NCBI GenBank assembly: GCA_902579985.1
Contig: CACHIV010000003.1
Span: 51,194-115,193, forward strand
DNA length: 64,000 bases
Source: an uncultured Pelagibacteraceae bacterium
GTDB lineage: Bacteria; Pseudomonadota; Alphaproteobacteria; Pelagibacterales; Pelagibacteraceae
Direction of reading: 5' to 3'
The notes below the pieces were generated by a model. That model did not search any database and was not told the DNA's origin. It saw nothing but the letters and a program-made list of their open reading frames with translations. The translations under genes and the position numbers were made by a program. Shown here piece after piece: positions 58,661-64,000 of this stretch (positions within the stretch are counted from its first letter, which is position 1; every line of letters starts with the position of its first letter).

Positions 58661-59769
58661 AAATTCAATGTTGAAATAAACTTTTTAATATTTGAAATGA
58701 CATAATTTACTTGTTTTTTTTTCATATCAGGAAATATAGGTAAAGTAACTATTTCTTTTGATAAAATATCTGTTTTTGGTAATTTTTTTTTATAATAAGA
58801 TTTTAAGTATTTTTGTTCATGAAGAGGTGGATCAAAGTGGACTGATACTTCAATATTTTTACGTCTCATAAAATCTAAAAAATTAGTACGATATTTTTTT
58901 GGAACTCTTACAGTATACATTTGATAAGAATGACTAAAATTTTTAGAAACTTTTTGTAAAATAAAAAAATTATTGAATTTAGATAGCTCTTTATCATAAA
59001 TTTTAGCTATTTTTCTTCTCTTTTTATTGAATAAATCTAATTTTTTCAATTGTGACAAACCAAGGGCTGCGAGGTGATTAGGTAACCTATAATTATGACC
59101 TGGTAATGATGACTCCCTATGCCAAAAATTTTTTTTTAAACTTTTATCTATTCCGTGAGCTATTATTTTTTTAGCTTTATCAAATAATTTTTTATCTTGG
59201 AAAGTTAACATTCCACCTTCTGTCGTAGTTATATTTTTTGTGGGAAAAAAAGAAAAACATCCTAGTCCAAAAGAGCCAGTATATTTATTTTTATATTTTG
59301 CACCTAAAGTTTCAGCGCTATCTTCAATTAATTTCAGTTTATATTTTTTACAGATTTTTATGATTTCGTTCATATCACACGGCAACCCTGCAAAATGAAC
59401 TATAATTATAGCTACAGTCTTTTTTGTAATATTTTTAACTATACTTTTAGGATCTATATTTCGTGAATTTAATTCAATATCTGCAAAGACTGGTTTACAT
59501 CCTGAATTAAGAATTGCATTAGCTGTTGAGACCCATGTAAAACTTGGAATAATTATTTCTCCCTTTAACTCTTGACATTTAATAGCACACTCTAAGGCAC
59601 TAGTGCATGAGTTCATTGATAACGAATAAGGTATCCTAAATTTATTACTAAACAATTTTTCAAATTTTATATTAAATGGTCCATGTGTTAACCATGGAGA
59701 TTTTAATGATCTTGAAATGATTTTAAGCTCATTACTGTCAATGCTTGGTTTGCATAAAGGGATTTGCAT
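58657..59769 (-). CDS. DegT/DnrJ/EryC1/StrS family aminotransferase
   Basis: PLP enzyme of 370 aa that aminates keto-sugar nucleotides. N-terminal IPLCKPSIDSNELK, the PLP contact region NSCTSALECAIKCQE and VHFAGLPCDM, and the Schiff-base Lys in FFPTKNITTTEGGML. The GHNYRLPNHLAALGL segment is a family hallmark. Likely product: an NDP-4-amino- or 3-aminosugar for surface glycan; the exact sugar is not predictable. Overlaps the epimerase gene by 4 bases. Confidence 0.92.
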   Translation of the reverse strand: MQIPLCKPSIDSNELKIISRSLKSPWLTHGPFNIKFEKLFSNKFRIPYSLSMNSCTSALECAIKCQELKGEIIIPSFTWVSTANAILNSGCKPVFADIELNSRNIDPKSIVKNITKKTVAIIIVHFAGLPCDMNEIIKICKKYKLKLIEDSAETLGAKYKNKYTGSFGLGCFSFFPTKNITTTEGGMLTFQDKKLFDKAKKIIAHGIDKSLKKNFWHRESSLPGHNYRLPNHLAALGLSQLKKLDLFNKKRRKIAKIYDKELSKFNNFFILQKVSKNFSHSYQMYTVRVPKKYRTNFLDFMRRKNIEVSVHFDPPLHEQKYLKSYYKKKLPKTDILSKEIVTLPIFPDMKKKQVNYVISNIKKFISTLNL

Positions 59770-59798
59770 AATTTATATATAAGTTTTTATTACTTTAA

Positions 59799-60896
59799 TT
59801 AAAAATTGTTAAGTACAAAATTTAAATATTGTTTACAATTGATTTTATAGTCAAATCGACCTAAGAATTTAGAGCCTATTTTGATCTTTTTGGAAATATT
59901 TTTTTTATTATTATAATAATTATTAATTAAATAAGCTAATTTTTTAGAATCACCAATCTTGATTAAGTCTCCAGCCATTCCATTCAATAATATTTCTTTT
60001 GGTCCAGTTGGGCAATCAGTAGAAATTATATATTTTTTTAAAAATTGAGCTTCAATAAGAATATTAGGTAAACCCTCAAATTTAGATGTTAATATTAAAA
60101 TATTTGATTGTTTAATATAAATATAAGGATTGTTTAAGTAACCAGTAAATTTAACAATTTTTTGTAATTTATTTTCAATAGTATAATTTTTAAGATCATT
60201 TAGATTATTTCCCTTTCCTACTATCATCAATCTAGGTTTTAGTTTTGGATTAATAAAATTTAAAGATCTTAATAAGGTTAGGTGATCTTTTTGATCTGTT
60301 AATCGTCCAACAGAAATTAAGTTTAAATTTTTTTTTTTAAAAAAATCTAATTTTTTTTTAATAAAAATTTTTTTTTTAATTAAAGACTTATCAAATGGAT
60401 TAAGAATACATTTTGTTTTTATTTTAAAAGTTTTTAAAAATTCTTTTTGAAAAGATTTTGAATTTACCATTATATCATCAGCTAAATTTAAAAAAAATTT
60501 ATAAAAAAACAATTTTATAGGATTTTTAGACCATCCTGAAGGGGATGTGTTTGATCTGGTAATAACTTTTGTATTTAATATTTTTGATAATATGATTGCA
60601 TAAATATTTGCTTGAAATGCAAAAACAAGTATTTTTTCTTTTTTAAATAATAAATTTTTAAATAAAATTGATAAGCAAACTAAGTATTTCAATTTTTTAT
60701 TACAATTTTGCCAAAACTTACTTTTTGTACCTATAAATTTAATATTTTTATTAAATTTATTATTATAATTATCATTACAAGTAAGAATTTGAATATTTTT
60801 AATTTTTTTACTAAGGTAATTTACAACTGTAAATAAATTTTTTTCTACACCTCCATCTTCTATTGAAGGAATAAAGATTATTAGTTTATTTTTCAT
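59799..60896 (-). CDS. glycosyltransferase family 4 protein
   Basis: GT-B glycosyltransferase (365 aa). N-terminal IEDGGVEKNLFTVVNYL, then the C-terminal GT4 core: LISVGRLTDQKDHLTLLRSL, LMIVGKGNNLNDLK, VKFTGYLNNP and SKFEGLPNILIEAQ with the conserved Glu. Similar in design to the protein at 56574-57668, with which it shares the N-terminal GGVEK/GGIEK pattern, so the two may be distant paralogues. First gene of the four-gene run; 29-bp gap to the aminotransferase. Acceptor and donor unknown. Confidence 0.88.
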   Translation of the reverse strand: MKNKLIIFIPSIEDGGVEKNLFTVVNYLSKKIKNIQILTCNDNYNNKFNKNIKFIGTKSKFWQNCNKKLKYLVCLSILFKNLLFKKEKILVFAFQANIYAIILSKILNTKVITRSNTSPSGWSKNPIKLFFYKFFLNLADDIMVNSKSFQKEFLKTFKIKTKCILNPFDKSLIKKKIFIKKKLDFFKKKNLNLISVGRLTDQKDHLTLLRSLNFINPKLKPRLMIVGKGNNLNDLKNYTIENKLQKIVKFTGYLNNPYIYIKQSNILILTSKFEGLPNILIEAQFLKKYIISTDCPTGPKEILLNGMAGDLIKIGDSKKLAYLINNYYNNKKNISKKIKIGSKFLGRFDYKINCKQYLNFVLNNF

Positions 60897-60928
60897 TAAA
60901 AATTTAATATATATGAATTTTATTAATC

Positions 60929-60957
60929 TTGCTAAATTAATAAATTGTAATTATAAA
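60929..60957 (+). promoter_or_regulatory. candidate promoter of tRNA-Thr
   Basis: TTGCTA (60929-60934), 17-nt spacer, TATAAA (60952-60957). The -10 ends 10 nt before the mature tRNA 5' end, so transcription would start a few bases upstream of the tRNA. The -35 hexamer and the spacing equal those proposed for pyrB. The 71-bp gap also serves the divergent glycosyltransferase gene. Confidence 0.55.
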
Positions 60958-60967
60958 GTCGCATAAT

Positions 60968-61043
60968 GCCCTTGTAGCTCAGCTGGTAGAGCAATTGATT
61001 TGTAATCAATAGGTCCGCGGTTCGACTCCGTGCGGGGGCACCA
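60968..61043 (+). tRNA. tRNA-Thr(TGT)
   Basis: 76-nt cloverleaf on the plus strand. Acceptor GCCCTTG pairs with CGGGGGC (two G-T pairs), discriminator A, encoded CCA. Anticodon stem ATTGA/TCAAT with loop TTTGTAA gives TGT. It is the only plus-strand gene inside the minus-strand glycan cluster. Its CCA directly abuts the stop codon of the convergent lyase-like gene. Confidence 0.98.
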
Positions 61044-61787
61044 TCATTTTTTATTTCTGATAATCAAATTGTTGTAGGCAAAACTTGTAGTTCCAGTTTC
61101 ACCTATTCTATAAATTCCAATTTTTATATATGGTTTGGACGATCCATAAGGTCCATCAGTATTCTTTTTTAATAATGGAACATTTAGGTGTTGTGCAATT
61201 AGTTCATTATTCAAATAATATTTAACTGATAAGTTTTTTGCTTTTTTTTGATAATTAATATCAGCTTTAAATCTATATTTTGTATCAGGCTTTAAATATG
61301 ATTTTTTAAATACTTTACAATTATCTGATGAACATTCTCCTTTTGGAAACTTATATTTAATTTTCCAATCCATTCCAACACCTATCCATGATGGTGGAGC
61401 GCCTTTGTTTCTTCCATCATGAATTTGAAAAACAGTTGATCTATATTGCGGTGCTCCTACGATATAAATATCTGTTTCAAATATCGTTTGTCCTATCGGT
61501 AATCTATGAGTGATTTCTTGTCTTCCCGAGTAGTCATATTTATATGCAGGTTTTTTATCTGTGGGACAACTTCCTACATCACCTTTATCAAGTTTAAATA
61601 CTACACTTTCTAATTTAAATTCTTTTTTTTTAACAAAATTTGTTTTTGGCTTTCCATTAACTACTAAAGACTCTTTATCAACGATTCCACACGAAATTTT
61701 CCACTTATTTCTAACTTTCCAATCAGCTGCAAATGAGCTCACACTAAACAATAAACTCAGAACTACGATCCCTAAAATTTTTTCCAT
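61044..61787 (-). CDS. secreted jelly-roll protein, polysaccharide-lyase-like
   Basis: Exported protein of 247 aa: signal peptide MEKILGIVVLSLLFSVSSFA, cleavage probably before ADW. The mature part is rich in beta-strands and carries three motifs that recall PL7/PL20-type (alginate/glucuronan) or PF14099-type lyases: GRQE (Arg89, Glu91), FQIHDG (Gln121, His123) and YIKIGIYR (220-227, Tyr226). In PL7 enzymes the equivalent Gln, His and Tyr take part in catalysis. A lyase in a glycan biosynthesis cluster may trim or clear the cell's own polymer, like AlgL in alginate operons (inference). It overlaps the upstream glycosyltransferase by 16 bases. It could instead be a non-enzymatic glycan-binding lectin-like protein. 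Confidence 0.55.
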   Translation of the reverse strand: MEKILGIVVLSLLFSVSSFAADWKVRNKWKISCGIVDKESLVVNGKPKTNFVKKKEFKLESVVFKLDKGDVGSCPTDKKPAYKYDYSGRQEITHRLPIGQTIFETDIYIVGAPQYRSTVFQIHDGRNKGAPPSWIGVGMDWKIKYKFPKGECSSDNCKVFKKSYLKPDTKYRFKADINYQKKAKNLSVKYYLNNELIAQHLNVPLLKKNTDGPYGSSKPYIKIGIYRIGETGTTSFAYNNLIIRNKK

Positions 61788-62989
61788 CTATCTAAAAGAT
61801 AATGAAATTCATTTAATATTTTTTCGTAATTAATCTTAAAATCTTCTTCATTACAAACTGATTTATAATATTCAAAATTTTTATTAGTTATTTTTTCTAC
61901 TTTTTCATTATCAAAACAAATATCTAATTTTTTATATAAGTCCTCAGGGGATGAAATGTCTATTTCAATTAAATGATTATTAATTTCATCATCTGGGATC
62001 AAATTTTTTGTATAAAATATTATTTTTTTGAAAAAAAATGACTCATAAATAGGTAAATTTGTAGGGCCACAAAAGGTTGGCATTACTACAGCATTACAAT
62101 TTGTGTATAAAGAAATAACTTCATCATCACTTAAAAAGTTAAATATCTTTATATAATTGTTTAATTCATTTTTTAATATTAACTCTTTTATATAATCATA
62201 ATTACCCTTATTTCCTCCACAAAAAATAAATAAATACTTTTCTTTTTTTTCAGATTTCAAAATTTTAGCAACATCAATTATATACTTATGATTTTTATGG
62301 GCCCAAAATTGAGCAGGATAAAAAATAATTTTTTTATGTTCAGGTATTTTAAACTTAAGAAAAATTTCTTTATATTTATGTAAATCATGTTTATTTTCTT
62401 TATAAATAGTAGGTAGCATTGGAATAAAATTTTGAATACATATTTTGTCATCTGGTGTTTTATAGAAATTTATTAAATCTTGTTTATTGGATTTATGTGG
62501 AACTATTATTTTAAAAGCTCTAGTAGTAATTTCTTTAAAGAGTTTCTCTTTAATTTCATAGGTATTATTTACATTATGTTCTGGAAACTGACTATTTTTC
62601 TTATGATCTAAATCCCAAATATTTGAAATAAATCCAACTTCTTTACAAAATTTAGACATTTGGGAAGGACCTAAAAATATTATTAGATCATACTTATTTT
62701 TTTTAATAAAATTATAAAAAGGGTGATTAATCTTAATTTTATTTAGAAAATCATTTAAAGAATTTATTTCAAATAACTGAGAAAAATAATTAGATAATTT
62801 ATTTTGTTCAAATAATCTATTTTTAATTTTTTTTTCTAAAAGATATTCTTTAGTTTTTTTCTTTGTAATAATTAATTCAATTTCATTATTATATTTTTTT
62901 ATATCAAAAAGTAATAAAGATGATTTAAGAGATTGAAAAAAACCTCCTCCCATATCTGGAGATCCCTCTAAATAGATACCAATTTTCAT
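61772..62989 (-). CDS. glycosyltransferase (GT4-like)
   Basis: Protein of 405 aa with a GT-B pattern. N-terminal IYLEGSPDMGGGFFQSLKSS is the acceptor-side glycine-rich loop; the C half has IIFYPAQFWAHKNHKYIIDV, YLFIFCGG, IKIFNFLSDDEVISLY and VVMPTFCGPTNLPIYESFFF with the conserved Glu. The arrangement resembles GT4 enzymes of O-antigen and capsule clusters. Its start adjoins the end of the TagB-like gene with no gap. Donor and acceptor cannot be inferred. Confidence 0.82.
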   Translation of the reverse strand: MKIGIYLEGSPDMGGGFFQSLKSSLLLFDIKKYNNEIELIITKKKTKEYLLEKKIKNRLFEQNKLSNYFSQLFEINSLNDFLNKIKINHPFYNFIKKNKYDLIIFLGPSQMSKFCKEVGFISNIWDLDHKKNSQFPEHNVNNTYEIKEKLFKEITTRAFKIIVPHKSNKQDLINFYKTPDDKICIQNFIPMLPTIYKENKHDLHKYKEIFLKFKIPEHKKIIFYPAQFWAHKNHKYIIDVAKILKSEKKEKYLFIFCGGNKGNYDYIKELILKNELNNYIKIFNFLSDDEVISLYTNCNAVVMPTFCGPTNLPIYESFFFKKIIFYTKNLIPDDEINNHLIEIDISSPEDLYKKLDICFDNEKVEKITNKNFEYYKSVCNEEDFKINYEKILNEFHYLLDRWKKF

Positions 62990-64000
62990 TTATTTATTTT
63001 CAACATTTAACATTTTTTTTAGATTCAATAAATTTTGTTCAATTGATCTTTTAAAAAATTTGATTCTTTCAGATCGTAATAAGCTTATTTTATTTGAATA
63101 AAATTCAATTTGTTTATTAATAGAATAAATTTCTTCATTTAAATTGTCAATATTTTGAACAATCTTTCCTAATTTAACTCTATCTTTAAAAAAGAAAAGA
63201 TCATTAAAATTACTTTTTAAAAGATTATTTTCATTTTTTGAAAAAAATATAACTGGTCGTAATTTTGAAAAAGCATAAGTGTAGGCTGTGCCTGAAAAAT
63301 CAGTTACTAAAATCCTAGATTTCTTGTAACTATCTAAATAAGAAATATTAGAATCTAAACTAAAATTCTTATTATTTTTATATTTTTCATAAATATTATT
63401 AATAATAAAACTTTTCTTAATGTTTGCTCTATCTACTGGATGTGGTCTATAAATTATTTTAAAATGAGTATTATGTAATATTTCATTGATTAAACTATCT
63501 AAAACTTCATCTAAATTATATTCATATAACATAGAAGATAAGGTTGGGGCCAACAGTATTGAATCTTCTTGAGTTTTGTCATTTTTAAGTTTTTCGTACA
63601 CATGATCTAATTTTAAATACCCAGTGTTAATTAATAATGGTTTATTAATTTGAATATTAGATTCAGTGTATTGATTAAATTTTTTTTGAAGTGAAGAAAT
63701 TGCTATTTCTGAGGATAAAAAAATATAATTACATTTATTTAAAGCATTTATTAAATTTTTTTCTTTTTCAAGATTAACCATTGGAGTGTCATAAATATCG
63801 TGATTTATATATATTTTGTTTAGTGACTCTGGAAAGTCATAAACAACATAACTACTTAAAAAAATATCTATAGATTTTATAAATTTTAAATAACCAAGAT
63901 TTATAAAAAAAGCTTTTTCATAATTTTTAACTTCATTTGATGACCCAAGATTATAACCTAAAATCACTTCAATATTTTTTTCTTTTTTAATTTCATCAAT
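62990..64000 (-). CDS. CDP-glycerol glycerophosphotransferase-like protein (5'-truncated by window edge)
   Basis: The frame stays open to the right edge, so the N-terminus is missing; the GTG at 63967 need not be the start. At least 336 residues are visible. Recognisable are TLSSMLYEYNLDEVL, IIYRPHPVDR and RILVTDFSGTAYTYAFSKLR followed by PVIFF, the pattern of the TagB/TagF/SpsB superfamily, which polymerises glycerol-phosphate or transfers phosphorylated or nucleotide-activated sugars. In a Gram-negative it probably decorates an outer glycan (inference). Followed with no gap by the GT4-like gene. Confidence 0.7.
   Translation of the reverse strand: MDEIKKEKNIEVILGYNLGSSNEVKNYEKAFFINLGYLKFIKSIDIFLSSYVVYDFPESLNKIYINHDIYDTPMVNLEKEKNLINALNKCNYIFLSSEIAISSLQKKFNQYTESNIQINKPLLINTGYLKLDHVYEKLKNDKTQEDSILLAPTLSSMLYEYNLDEVLDSLINEILHNTHFKIIYRPHPVDRANIKKSFIINNIYEKYKNNKNFSLDSNISYLDSYKKSRILVTDFSGTAYTYAFSKLRPVIFFSKNENNLLKSNFNDLFFFKDRVKLGKIVQNIDNLNEEIYSINKQIEFYSNKISLLRSERIKFFKRSIEQNLLNLKKMLNVENK

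Noticed and set aside
1-64000. CRISPR arrays, rRNA genes, insertion sequences, prophage or toxin-antitoxin genes
   Set aside because: Scanned on both strands by eye; no regularly spaced repeats, transposase, integrase or rRNA-like sequence noticed.

Overview
This window looks like a piece of a streamlined marine alphaproteobacterium, most probably of the SAR11 clade (Pelagibacterales, 'Candidatus Pelagibacter' type). The DNA is very A+T-rich and the proteins are full of Lys, Asn and Ile. Genes are packed with gaps of a few bases or with start/stop overlaps; the longest stretch without a gene is 167 bases (42924-43090). Gene content and order also fit: soxBDAG, gatCAB, pyrB with a degenerate pyrC, adk between secY and rpsM, and one fused tuf-secE-nusG-rif-str-S10-spc-alpha block. 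This taxonomic call is inference from recognisable proteins and base composition; no search was run.

Layout. (a) 1-8.0 kb: the end of a lytic transglycosylase, tRNA-Ser(GCT), the heterotetrameric sarcosine oxidase operon soxBDAG, then a periplasmic amino-acid-type binding protein and one ABC permease. (b) 8.0-14.6 kb, minus strand: thermonuclease-like protein, MATE exporter, TrhO, an O-methyltransferase and gatCAB. (c) 14.7-21.1 kb, plus strand: ruvX, pyrB, non-catalytic-looking dihydroorotase, plsY, topA, RidA-like protein. (d) 21.1-27.0 kb: galU-ugd (UDP-glucuronate supply), panC, mgtE, lipB and a pseudouridine synthase. (e) 27.0-55.7 kb, all minus strand: about 28.7 kb of translation and transcription genes running tRNA-Tyr, tRNA-Gly, tuf, tRNA-Trp, secE, nusG, rplKAJL, rpoBC, rpsLG, fusA, S10, spc and alpha genes. 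A good sigma-70-type promoter lies between rpoC and rpsL. (f) 55.8-56.6 kb: rlmB. (g) 56.6-64.0 kb: a surface-glycan cluster on the minus strand (three GT4 glycosyltransferases, a sugar-nucleotide epimerase/dehydratase, a DegT aminotransferase, a TagB-like transferase and a secreted jelly-roll protein resembling polysaccharide lyases), interrupted by a plus-strand tRNA-Thr(TGT).

How the genes work together. Sarcosine oxidase makes glycine, and one-carbon units as methylene-tetrahydrofolate; the adjacent binding protein and permease may feed it a methylated amine or amino acid. GalU and Ugd would supply activated sugars to cell-surface glycan assembly such as the cluster in (g). I saw no CRISPR array, rRNA gene, insertion sequence, phage gene or integrase. 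The observations most worth a second look are the dihydroorotase lacking its HxH metal site, the lyase-like secreted protein inside a glycan biosynthesis cluster, the permease with a lipobox-like N-terminus, the perfect hairpin between rplL and rpoB, and the palindrome in the sox promoter spacer.
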